DNA of 64,000 nucleotides from Paraphotobacterium marinum. Its GTDB lineage: Bacteria > Pseudomonadota > Gammaproteobacteria > Enterobacterales > Vibrionaceae. Position numbers and translations under genes: made by a program. The notes beneath the pieces are model-generated. The model had not been told where the DNA came from and ran no database searches. It worked only from the letters and a program-made list of their open reading frames with translations. The first letter of the stretch is position 1. Every line of letters begins with the position of its first letter. The DNA lies in contig NZ_CP022355.1 in NCBI RefSeq assembly GCF_002216855.1, positions 1,008,695 through 1,072,694 of the forward strand, read 5' to 3'. Shown piece by piece: positions 56,723 through 64,000 of this stretch.

Positions 56723-59436
56723 TTAAGTTTATTTTTATGAAGGCTTGATTGATGAAAGAGCACAACTCTAGCCGAATTTGTGGGTTTGAGAAAATTTGAA
56801 AAAAAAGATATGGTTTTCACTCTATCTAAGGATTCAATCTCTGCGCATATTTTTTTTCTTTGAGTAAATGAATAGTCTCCATGGGAAATACTATTCCAAA
56901 TTCTATTAGCTTTTTCCCTGGTGTTTTGATTATTTTTAGTTAATTGCTTTAAAATATTTTTTTTTGATTTCTCCCAAGTTGAACTTTCAATACTAACTAA
57001 CAGTAATATAAAATCTTTTATAAATTGATCAATAGAGTTAAGGATTTCCTTTGAACCAGCTAAAGAAGATTGTATATAAAAAATAATGCCTGGATGTTGA
57101 GCAATTGTTATATATGATGTTCCAATCAAATAACCTAGTTGTTGTTTGGTTCTTATTTCATTATAAAATTCGGTGGATATTAAATAATGAGCAAATGAAT
57201 AAAAAGCAATATTAGAATAACTGAACTTAGGTGCCTGATAATAGACAAGAACGCAAGACTCCTTTATCTTCAGTTTGATTTCCATTGATAAAGTTTCTTT
57301 GGGATAAAGTATATTTTTTATATCTTTAATTTTATTGACATTGATAGGATTTGTTTTTGGAAACTTTTCTGTTAGCAAATTAGTTAGTGCCTTACATTTT
57401 TTATCGTTCCAATTACCATAAAATAAAAAATCAAAAGATACACTTTCTAAAAATAAATTTTTGAAATTAATAATGTCGTTAAATTCAATTTGGTCTATTT
57501 TTTTTATAAAAGAATAATAAGTTGGATAGTTTGGTTGTATAATTCCAGCTAGATAATTCAAAAAAATATTCAGAGGTTTTTGATTCAAGGCTTGTTTATA
57601 ATTATGTTTTAATTGTGACTTGGTTTTTATGAAATCTTTTTTGCTAACTTTAAAGTTTATTATTTTAGCCAAAACTCTTTCCATAAGCTCTGGTTGAAAT
57701 TTTTGAAAGCCGGATGTTTGAACAGTTATACCTTTAGCATGATTAAAAATGTCAACGTGAATACCAGCAACCTCTGTTTGATACGTTGACTCCTCTAATT
57801 GATATAATAAAATTTCAGTAAAGATTTTCGAAATTATATTGTTTTGTAGGGATAATTTTAAAATATTAGAATTTAAAGAGACAAAAAGGTAACCCTTTTG
57901 ATGATTATCTTTTGTAGGTTTTTTTATCCAAACATTTGTTTTTTCATTTAATTTTATAAAGGAAACTTTTTTTTTCTTGATAGATTTTTTCACAGAAGGC
58001 TTAAGGTAAGTTATAAAGGGATTTGGCTTTGGTAATTGAAGATCTGTGTTTTCTTGATTGATTTCCCATGAATTCAAATCTTTTTGACTTATTTTCTGTT
58101 TTGAATGGGGTGTTTGATAATATAAACTTTTCAATTTAAAAGTGGTTAAATTTGAAAAAATAAAAATATTTAAATTTTTTGGAGATAAAAAATCCAAGTT
58201 AGTTAGTAAAATTTTTTTATCATAATTTGACATTTCATAATCGCCAAAAAAGGTCTTCTTTTTGGGATATAGATGCATGTTAATAGAGGTCTCTCGGGCC
58301 AAATCAATTGGAAGACAATCTTCTTTATGATTGATTAAATTTTGGAGCATTTGACTTTTTTCTTTAAACCGCCACTTTTCAATGCCTTTTGATTTGATTA
58401 AATAAATATATTCAAAGAACAGCTTAACTATTAAGTTAACGTTATCCATTCCATACTTTGTTGCAACAAATGTAATTGATAATTCTTGATATTTTTGATC
58501 TTTCATGCCCGATGTAATTACCAAAGTGTTAATATAGTTATTTTTCTTTAAGTAATTGTGTAAGGTTCCTTTTTCTTCAGAACCAATAATATGAGAAATA
58601 TATGTCAATGGCTTAGTTTTAGAGTATTTCTTTTTTTTAGGTATTATAAATGATAAGCAAATGTTTCCATTTTTTGACTCTGATTTTAATTGAATTAAAT
58701 TTTGAGTGCTATTTTTATTAAAAATCTTTGGACTCTTATATTTTATAATTTTCTCATTATTTGGATTTTTTATTTCTGAAAATAACTCAACTATATAATT
58801 TTTAAGAGTTCGATAATCATTAGGTGAGACAATAACGAGTGTCATATTACTAGCATAGTAATGCTGTTTGAAATAATTGAATAGCCTTTCTTTTAAAAGC
58901 TGAGTTTCCTGCTTCCCTAATGTTTCAAAGTTACCAGAAGAAAATCTTGAAAAAGGATGTTTGGTATTACACAATTCTTTTAAAATTTGATTTTTTTTTC
59001 TAAAGTCATCATTGATTTTTGATTGAAATTCAGCATCAATGATTTTTATTTCATTTTTGATTAATCTTTTTTTAAATAGTGGATTTTTAAAAAAGTCAGA
59101 GAACACATCCAGAGTCTGATAAAAAGCTTGGTTGTTCACATCATAATAAAATACAGTTTTTTCGTTACTTGTCCAGGCATTAACATAACCATTATTACTT
59201 TTAATTAAATTTTGAAAAAAGTTTTCATTGGGATACTTCGAGCTGCCCAAAAACAACATATGTTCAAGCAAGTGACTGAGGCCCAAGGTGGAATTAGGAT
59301 CAGCGTAATGCCCTGTGTTGATACATAATGATGCTGCAGATTTTTTTAAATTTTTGTTTTGAAGGACGCAAACCTTAAGCTTATTGTTTAAAACAAAAAA
59401 ATTATGTTGATAGTTTTTAGATAAACCTAAAAGCAT
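56713..59436 (-). CDS. M16-family zinc protease, pitrilysin/insulysin type
   Basis: A 907-residue metalloprotease of the PtrA/insulin-degrading enzyme class. The inverted zinc motif is in SHLLEHMLFLG (H55, E58, H59), with the distal glutamate in KIIDAEFQ. It has four homologous domains, the last two inactive as in the family. The late RTKQQLGYLIG motif matches the substrate-binding R/Y region. No signal peptide is evident, unlike periplasmic E. coli PtrA, so it may be cytosolic. Shewanella carries a similar M16 gene beside fadIJ and sixA, so the placement is ancestral. Its frame is intact over 2.7 kb. Confidence 0.9.
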   Translation of the reverse strand: MLLGLSKNYQHNFFVLNNKLKVCVLQNKNLKKSAASLCINTGHYADPNSTLGLSHLLEHMLFLGSSKYPNENFFQNLIKSNNGYVNAWTSNEKTVFYYDVNNQAFYQTLDVFSDFFKNPLFKKRLIKNEIKIIDAEFQSKINDDFRKKNQILKELCNTKHPFSRFSSGNFETLGKQETQLLKERLFNYFKQHYYASNMTLVIVSPNDYRTLKNYIVELFSEIKNPNNEKIIKYKSPKIFNKNSTQNLIQLKSESKNGNICLSFIIPKKKKYSKTKPLTYISHIIGSEEKGTLHNYLKKNNYINTLVITSGMKDQKYQELSITFVATKYGMDNVNLIVKLFFEYIYLIKSKGIEKWRFKEKSQMLQNLINHKEDCLPIDLARETSINMHLYPKKKTFFGDYEMSNYDKKILLTNLDFLSPKNLNIFIFSNLTTFKLKSLYYQTPHSKQKISQKDLNSWEINQENTDLQLPKPNPFITYLKPSVKKSIKKKKVSFIKLNEKTNVWIKKPTKDNHQKGYLFVSLNSNILKLSLQNNIISKIFTEILLYQLEESTYQTEVAGIHVDIFNHAKGITVQTSGFQKFQPELMERVLAKIINFKVSKKDFIKTKSQLKHNYKQALNQKPLNIFLNYLAGIIQPNYPTYYSFIKKIDQIEFNDIINFKNLFLESVSFDFLFYGNWNDKKCKALTNLLTEKFPKTNPINVNKIKDIKNILYPKETLSMEIKLKIKESCVLVYYQAPKFSYSNIAFYSFAHYLISTEFYNEIRTKQQLGYLIGTSYITIAQHPGIIFYIQSSLAGSKEILNSIDQFIKDFILLLVSIESSTWEKSKKNILKQLTKNNQNTREKANRIWNSISHGDYSFTQRKKICAEIESLDRVKTISFFSNFLKPTNSARVVLFHQSSLHKNKLNHE

Positions 59437-59514
59437 ATGATTTTTCTACAATTTATATGATAACTTAAGTATAATTGAAATAGATTTTTTTTAAATAAGA
59501 AGTGAGCTGATAAT

Positions 59515-59982
59515 ATGAATTTTTTTGTGATGAGGCATGGAGATGCTAAAAAAAATATAGAGATAAGTGATAGAGATAGGACTTTAACTCAAAAAGGATT
59601 TTCAGATCTTGAAAAATTATCTTTATGTATCAAAAAAAAAAAAATTAGATTTGATCATGTTTGGGTTAGTCCATATCAGAGAACGCTCGATACGTGTAGG
59701 AAATTAGAAAATTTAGGGGTAATATCTTCAAAGATCTCAGTATTACCAGAATTAACACCAAATGCTTATGATGAAAATTTAAGTAATGATATAAGGTATT
59801 TATATGAAAGCGAGTGTTTTAATAATTTAATTATTATATCTCACCTCCCTCTAGTCAATTATTTATGCTATGACCTAACTAAAGAAAATGTGCATTTTAG
59901 AACATCATCAATAGCTTTAATTAATTATTGTCATCAGATAAAAAAGTTCAAATTACAAGAAGTGATAAACACTAATATATAA
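59515..59982 (+). CDS. sixA: Phosphohistidine phosphatase SixA
   Basis: SixA removes phosphate from histidines, acting in E. coli on ArcB and on the nitrogen-PTS protein NPr. The 155-residue product starts MNFFVMRHGDAK with the catalytic RHG. It also has VWVSPYQRTLDTCRKL and the second histidine in IIISHLPLVNYL. It diverges from the protease gene with 78 bases between. In E. coli sixA follows fadJ, the same neighbourhood. Confidence 0.94.
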   Translation: MNFFVMRHGDAKKNIEISDRDRTLTQKGFSDLEKLSLCIKKKKIRFDHVWVSPYQRTLDTCRKLENLGVISSKISVLPELTPNAYDENLSNDIRYLYESECFNNLIIISHLPLVNYLCYDLTKENVHFRTSSIALINYCHQIKKFKLQEVINTNI

Positions 59983-60069
59983 TTAGACGTTTTAAAACTT
60001 TTCATAATAAGTTAAATTATTAGCTCAGCGGAAAATTTATTATTTCTATGTTATTGAAGGTTAAATATA

Positions 60070-60531
60070 ATGAAAACTATTGATAGTGTTGATTTAGAGA
60101 TCTTGAAAATTTTACAGAGTAATGTTGAAATTTCCTTATCAGATCTTGCGGAGAAGGTTCACCTTACAACAACACCTTGTTGGAAAAGATTAAAAAAATT
60201 AGAAGATAATAACTTGATTGAAAAAAAAGTTGCCTTGTTAAATCCAGACTTGATGGGCTTTAAATTAATAGCTTTTGTACAGTTTAAAACGAGTAACCAT
60301 AGCTTTAACTTTAGTCAGGCTCTTTCCGAGGTTTCAACAGAATTACCAGAAGTTATGGAGTTTTATAGAATGGCCGGTGATTATGACTATATGATGAAAG
60401 TTTTAGTTAAGGACATGAAAGGTTTTGATGATTTTTATAAAAAATTGATAAATAGATTTGATAGCTTGACTAATGTCACATCCTCATTTGCTATGGAGAC
60501 CTTGAAATATTCAACTGAACTACCAATTTGA
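60070..60531 (+). CDS. decR: Lrp/AsnC-family regulator DecR (YbaO)
   Basis: DecR in E. coli activates cysteine detoxification genes. The 153-residue protein has the N-terminal helix-turn-helix (SDLAEKVHLTTTPCWKRLKKLED) and the RAM ligand-binding domain. Three stretches closely follow DecR rather than Lrp itself: LTTTPCWKRLKKLED, FYRMAGDYDYMMKV, and VTSSFAMETLKYSTELPI at the end. The target genes are not in the window; whether it controls the following membrane protein is unknown. Confidence 0.88.
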   Translation: MKTIDSVDLEILKILQSNVEISLSDLAEKVHLTTTPCWKRLKKLEDNNLIEKKVALLNPDLMGFKLIAFVQFKTSNHSFNFSQALSEVSTELPEVMEFYRMAGDYDYMMKVLVKDMKGFDDFYKKLINRFDSLTNVTSSFAMETLKYSTELPI

Positions 60532-60630
60532 TAAAAGCTGAGACAGACATCTAAATCTTTTTGGGTAAATTTAAAGTTGAACGAGATACTAACCTATAAT
60601 TTTAAGGTTATATTTTGGAGGCTTTGAAAA

Positions 60631-61383
60631 TTGTCCAAACCATTTGTTTTAGTACTAACCATAATAATAATTACTATACTGTCCGTAAGTGTTTTTATTT
60701 CAGTAAATAATACCTTTACTGAAATCTCGTTTTTAGCAATTGGCTTTTATCTTTTAAGACCATTTCACTTAGGTGCTTTTCTTTTCTTGATTGGTTTTAT
60801 GCTATTTTTTATTTCGGGCAACATACAACCCATTTCTCTTTCATTATGTACGCTAATGATACTCCCAGTAATTAATTTACTTTCATCAAAGGAACATATT
60901 AGTATTTTTGTTTTTTTTATAATGTTAATTATTCTTATAATGTTTGCCGGATTAATGGTAGTTCAATTTGATAAGAACCTCGGTGGGAGTATATATGCAA
61001 CAATTACACAAATAATATCTGTTTTTTTACTTTGGGTATCATTTAAGTTATGGGTAGAAATTGATATAATTAATAACTTCAAGGATAATAAAGTTGCATT
61101 ATTTTTAATATTTGTTTTGGTTTTAAGCGCAAATCAATTTGAAGCATTATTAATCTTATTCACGCTAATTGGAGTTACTTGCTGTCAAAAATATTCCTTA
61201 TTATGTCATCAAAATACCCAAGAAAATATTTTATATTGGATCATTCCATCAGTTGCTTTTGGTTCATTATTTTTAGTTGATGGTCACAATACACCCAATA
61301 TTATCATTTTTGTTTGGTTTCTCATTTTACTTAGTGGATGGTTGAGTAATTTTATGATTCATGAAGAGGATTTTGATAATTAA
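60631..61383 (+). CDS. Unknown polytopic membrane protein
   Basis: I do not recognise this 250-residue protein. It is almost entirely hydrophobic, with about eight predicted membrane segments near residues 5-25, 30-58, 62-80, 88-108, 116-140, 152-178, 193-210 and 214-232. The conserved-looking YLLRPFHLGAFLFL and LVLSANQFEALLIL lie in or near helices. The start is TTG at 60631 with GGAGG ten bases upstream; an in-frame stop immediately upstream excludes an earlier start. It follows decR by 99 bases on the same strand, so it may be cotranscribed or a target. There is no enzyme motif. Confidence 0.7.
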   Translation: MSKPFVLVLTIIIITILSVSVFISVNNTFTEISFLAIGFYLLRPFHLGAFLFLIGFMLFFISGNIQPISLSLCTLMILPVINLLSSKEHISIFVFFIMLIILIMFAGLMVVQFDKNLGGSIYATITQIISVFLLWVSFKLWVEIDIINNFKDNKVALFLIFVLVLSANQFEALLILFTLIGVTCCQKYSLLCHQNTQENILYWIIPSVAFGSLFLVDGHNTPNIIIFVWFLILLSGWLSNFMIHEEDFDN

Positions 61384-61449
61384 AAAAAACTTGAATTTGT
61401 TTCAATTTTAGGGATAATGTAACTAATTCTGGTTAAATCCAGATGCAAT

Positions 61450-61561
61450 GGAAAACTTTTTCGGCTTTTTTTCAATGCTAATTTGTGAACTCGGTCAGGC
61501 CTGGAAGGGAGCAGCCGTAGCAGATGATGCATGTGAGAGAGTTTAGCTGTTAAAGTTTTCC
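61450..61561 (+). ncRNA. ffs: Signal recognition particle 4.5S RNA
   Basis: The Ffh-binding apical domain is unmistakable: GGTCAGGCCTGGAAGGGAGC followed by AGCCGTAGCAGATGATGC, with the GGAA tetraloop and both symmetric internal loops. The terminal stem is GGAAAACTTT (61450-61459) pairing with AAAGTTTTCC (61552-61561). T7 follows at 61568-61574, making the end its own terminator. It acts with Ffh to target membrane proteins. The 3' end overlaps rsmS on the opposite strand by 19 bases. Confidence 0.96.
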
Positions 61562-61716
61562 TCCATCTTTTTTTCAAAGTCTTTTTTGACAATTTCAATT
61601 GCTTTTAGAGCGGTATTTGGACTAATGTTGTTTTGTTCTAATAATAGTATTAAATCTACTGCAAGTTTTATGTGGTCTTTTTCTTTTTCTAATCCCAGTT
61701 TTCTTTTGCTTCTCAT
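61543..61716 (-). CDS. rsmS: Small pleiotropic regulatory protein RsmS (YbaM, DUF2496)
   Basis: A 57-residue protein reading KDHIKLAVDLILLLEQNNIS and then ALKAIEIVKKDFEKK, the two-helix pattern of the YbaM/RsmS family. E. coli ybaM lies near ybaN, priC and apt, as here. RsmS affects exoenzyme production in plant-pathogenic relatives; its molecular role is not settled. The gene ends inside the SRP RNA gene on the opposite strand, so its last codons are antisense to the 4.5S terminal stem. The start ATG 61716 has GGGTAATAA upstream, a weak ribosome-binding site. Confidence 0.82.
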   Translation of the reverse strand: MRSKRKLGLEKEKDHIKLAVDLILLLEQNNISPNTALKAIEIVKKDFEKKMEENFNS

Positions 61717-61777
61717 TTATTACCCTTTTTAAATTCATTCATTTAAATTATAATAAAAAATATTATAATTATATTCA

Positions 61778-62167
61778 ATGTTTATGAACCTTATATTTAA
61801 GTCATTACTTTTCACTTTAGGTTGTATAAGCCTGTTTTTAGGTTTAATTGGAATTGTTTTACCTTTGTTGCCGACAACACCTTTTGTCCTCCTATCTAGT
61901 TGGTGTTTTTATAAAAGCTCTAAAAGAGCTCAAAATTGGTTACTTAATGACTCAATTTTCTCATCTTTTATTTTATCTTGGCAAAACCACAAAGCTATAA
62001 CTAAATCAAATAAAAGGAAAATTATTTGTTTTATGATTTTAAGTTTTGCTATTTCAATTATTTTTGTGCCAAATCTTTATTTGAAGTGTGTGCTATTTAT
62101 AATGGCATTGCTTATGATTTTATTTATATCTTACAAAGTTCAAACTTTAGATGAAAGAAAAAAATAA
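61778..62167 (+). CDS. ybaN: DUF454 family inner-membrane protein YbaN
   Basis: The 129-residue protein has the DUF454 signature LIGIVLPLLPTTPFVLLSSWCFYKSSKRAQNWLL. It has three or four membrane segments (about 8-28, 30-48, 83-98, 100-118). Function is not known for the family. It is placed before apt and dnaX as in E. coli. The start could be either of two ATGs two codons apart; 61778 is the upstream one. Confidence 0.9.
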   Translation: MFMNLIFKSLLFTLGCISLFLGLIGIVLPLLPTTPFVLLSSWCFYKSSKRAQNWLLNDSIFSSFILSWQNHKAITKSNKRKIICFMILSFAISIIFVPNLYLKCVLFIMALLMILFISYKVQTLDERKK

Positions 62168-62177
62168 TATTGTATTA

Positions 62178-63038
62178 CTACCAGTCACTTAGAGTAAACC
62201 CAACACCTACTGAGTTCGTATAATGATCATATTCTGCTAAACTTTGACCATAGCCACTAAAAAGTTTAATGTAAGCAGCAAAGCCATTTCCTATTTTATA
62301 AGAAAAGCTTAAAGTTTCTGCGCCTTTTGAAAAGCCAGATTCAACATTATTTTGAGATAAAAAACTTATTTTAAAGTCGTCAAAGTATCTTGTAATTTCA
62401 AAGGAGCCATGTCCAAGATAATCGGTTATATTAGGGTTATAGTCAGTTCCTGCTTCAATTCTAGACCAAACTGATAACTTGAAACTCCAATTGCCTCGCT
62501 CTAATTCTTGAGCAAGAATAATACGATTCCAGCTTCTTTCCGCATCACCACCCCTTCCATTGGACTCATGATTTATTGATAAATCGGTATTTTTAAAAAA
62601 CCATTTATTTAATCGATAATCAGTATGCATTCGGAATAATAATTCTGGTTCGTAGTTCGTTTCTCTGAACCAAGCTGATTTTGAATATAGTTGCCAAAAA
62701 GATTTTTGGGTATAGGTTAAGAATAATTCATTGTCATATCCAGCAATTCTTTCTACTATTCCATGCATTATACTAAATTGGAATTCGACTTCACTTTTCT
62801 TAACATTTTCATCATTTGGGGCAATGTAATTATTATTGTAAAAACTATTGTATGGCCTATCAGAGTAGTTAAATGGTAACAAATAATTTTCTTTATAAGG
62901 CATAAGCTTAAAAATATAATGATTTGCATTTTTTTTGGTATCTGTATTTGTGTCAATGGGTTTAGTATCAGCTAGTGCTGCATGTGATATCGAAAATACA
63001 GTCATGGTTGAGATTAAGTTTAAAATTTTGTTTCTCAT
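62178..63038 (-). CDS. pldA: Outer-membrane phospholipase A1
   Basis: PldA is an outer-membrane beta-barrel lipase that hydrolyses phospholipids in the outer leaflet. The 286-residue precursor has a signal peptide cut after ALA (about residue 23). The catalytic His-Ser-Asn triad lies in INHESNGRGGDAERSWNR, matching the OmpPLA pattern. The barrel strands end with a C-terminal aromatic-rich GVGFTLSDW. With mlaA it forms a second outer-leaflet lipid-quality system in this window. It is inserted leftward between ybaN and apt. Confidence 0.95.
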   Translation of the reverse strand: MRNKILNLISTMTVFSISHAALADTKPIDTNTDTKKNANHYIFKLMPYKENYLLPFNYSDRPYNSFYNNNYIAPNDENVKKSEVEFQFSIMHGIVERIAGYDNELFLTYTQKSFWQLYSKSAWFRETNYEPELLFRMHTDYRLNKWFFKNTDLSINHESNGRGGDAERSWNRIILAQELERGNWSFKLSVWSRIEAGTDYNPNITDYLGHGSFEITRYFDDFKISFLSQNNVESGFSKGAETLSFSYKIGNGFAAYIKLFSGYGQSLAEYDHYTNSVGVGFTLSDW

Positions 63039-63135
63039 AGTTAGAACTCATTTTTATATTTTATATTTTAATGATAATATATTTAAAATTCATTTATATT
63101 AATATAACTAATATTTGAATAAAAAAGAGAAGCGG

Positions 63136-63672
63136 ATGTCAGAAAAAAAAATTGAAGTTATCAGAAACAAAATAATTAGCATAGAAAATTATCCAAAAGA
63201 CGGAATTGTTTTTAGGGATATTTTACCTATTTTAAATGATTATACTGCAATGAGTTATGTTTTGGATGTATTCGAAGAGCACTATAAGCAAATTACTTTT
63301 ACGAAGATTGTTGGTACAGAAGCAAGGGGGTTCTTATTTGGCGTACCGCTTGCTCAGAGATTAAATATTGGATTTGTTCCAGCAAGAAAAAAAGGAAAAT
63401 TACCTCCGCCTGTTATTAGTGAAACATATAATTTAGAGTATGGAACTGACACAATTGAAATACAAGCCGATGCTTTAAACTCCAATGATAATGTTTTAAT
63501 AATAGATGACTTGCTTGCAACTGGTGGGACAGTTAATGCAACTTATAATTTAATAAAAGCACTAGGAGCTAATGTAGAACATGCAGGCTTTCTAATTAAC
63601 CTCCCAGCTTTAGGTGGAGAGTTTCTTTTAAATAAAAATAATTTACAGACATTTAATATATTTAATTTTTAA
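63136..63672 (+). CDS. apt: Adenine phosphoribosyltransferase
   Basis: Apt salvages adenine to AMP with PRPP. The 178-residue protein has KIISIENYPKDGIVFRDI, TEARGFLFGVPLA, FVPARKKGKLP and the PRPP loop VLIIDDLLATGGT. The ATG at 63136 is chosen, with AGAGAAGCGG upstream; an in-frame TTG at 63115 would add seven residues not seen in relatives. The pair apt-dnaX is conserved in gammaproteobacteria. Confidence 0.96.
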   Translation: MSEKKIEVIRNKIISIENYPKDGIVFRDILPILNDYTAMSYVLDVFEEHYKQITFTKIVGTEARGFLFGVPLAQRLNIGFVPARKKGKLPPPVISETYNLEYGTDTIEIQADALNSNDNVLIIDDLLATGGTVNATYNLIKALGANVEHAGFLINLPALGGEFLLNKNNLQTFNIFNF

Positions 63673-63695
63673 ATGAATTGTTGGTGACATAATTG

Positions 63696-64000
63696 ATGAA
63701 TGATAAAATTTTAGCTTTAAAATGGAGACCTGATTACTTTGATGACTTAGAAGGTCAAGATCACATTCGTATGGCTCTTATAAATGCATTAGACGAAAAA
63801 CGCCTACATCAATGTTATTTATTTACTGGGACTAGGGGAGTAGGTAAAACAACAATAGCTAGATTGCTTGCAAAGGGATTAAATTGTGAGATGGGTATTT
63901 CTGGAAAGTTTTGTGGAAAGTGTGAAAGTTGTGTCGGTATAAAAGAAAATACGTCTTTAGATCTAATTGAAATAGATGGAGCCTCCAAAACTAAAATTGA
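63696..64000 (+). CDS. dnaX: DNA polymerase III subunit gamma/tau, N-terminal part, partial
   Basis: The gene runs off the right edge after 101 codons. It begins ILALKWRPDYFDDLEGQDHI, then the Walker A GTRGVGKTTIARLLAKGLNCE. Zinc-binding cysteines in CGKCESC and the LDLIEIDGAS stretch follow. DnaX loads the beta clamp and joins the replicase cores. Its start lies 23 bases after apt. Confidence 0.97.
   Translation, partial: MNDKILALKWRPDYFDDLEGQDHIRMALINALDEKRLHQCYLFTGTRGVGKTTIARLLAKGLNCEMGISGKFCGKCESCVGIKENTSLDLIEIDGASKTKI

Overview
This window comes from an AT-rich (roughly 30% GC by eye) gammaproteobacterium. Gene content and order point to the Vibrio/Shewanella/Aeromonas/Enterobacteriaceae side of the class. 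Examples are nrdR-ribD-ribBA-ribH-nusB-thiL, panE-yajL-thiI-xseB-ispA-dxs, rlmG-bolA-nqrABCDEF-apbE-nqrM, ptsHI-crr-cysK-cysZ-zipA-ligA, ccmABCDEFGHI, fadIJ, and ybaN-apt-dnaX. The Na+-pumping NADH dehydrogenase and cytochrome c maturation genes suggest a respiring, probably marine or host-associated cell. I cannot name the genus. Genes are densely packed. I see no insertion sequence, prophage, CRISPR array, rRNA gene or tRNA gene. The only recognisable stable RNA is the small SRP RNA.

Layout. Positions 1-9.3 kb: 3' end of guaA, a structured spacer, tadA, purL with a PurR-like operator, glnB, nrdR, riboflavin genes, nusB. Positions 9.3-17.6 kb: thiL, isoprenoid genes (dxs-ispA-xseB), thiI, yajL, panE, rlmG. 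Positions 17.7-25.3 kb: bolA and the Nqr pump with its flavinylation enzyme and NqrM. Positions 25.4-35 kb: pepD, a PurR-box purine permease, proBA, the zinc-free ribosomal proteins L36/L31 behind a Zur-like operator, an M15 peptidase, dapE, yffB, cbpA-cbpM. Positions 35-44 kb: crr-ptsI-ptsH, cysK, cysZ, zipA, a divergent NAD+-dependent DNA ligase, gltX. Positions 44-52 kb: an eroded FlrA/FleQ-type regulator with a small coupled membrane protein, then the whole ccm operon. Positions 52-64 kb: mlaA, fadI-fadJ, a pitrilysin-type protease, sixA, decR, an unknown membrane protein, ffs, rsmS, ybaN, pldA, apt and the start of dnaX.

Two patterns stand out. First, 11 genes carry 14 frameshifts, and every one is repaired by adding a single base to, or right beside, an A or T run. 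The downstream frames remain conserved to the last codon, and repaired lengths match family lengths (ptsI gives 575 codons). This is either a systematic homopolymer undercall in the assembly or real poly-A/T erosion rescued by polymerase slippage. Several victims serve otherwise intact pathways (ApbE for Nqr, CcmE for cytochrome c, EI for PTS, DapE, ThiL), which favours the first reading or slippage over true loss.

Second, several proteins with intact reading frames have lost catalytic residues while keeping their fold. RibD has no deaminase active site, RibBA has a dead GTP cyclohydrolase domain (RibBX-like), and FlrA lacks Walker A, GAFTGA and the arginine finger but keeps a perfect Fis-type helix-turn-helix. 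The ligase is atypical at several nucleotidyltransferase motifs, and YajL (frameshifted) lacks its nucleophilic cysteine. This domain-level erosion cannot be a sequencing artefact and suggests a lineage that has streamlined, including probable loss of flagella.
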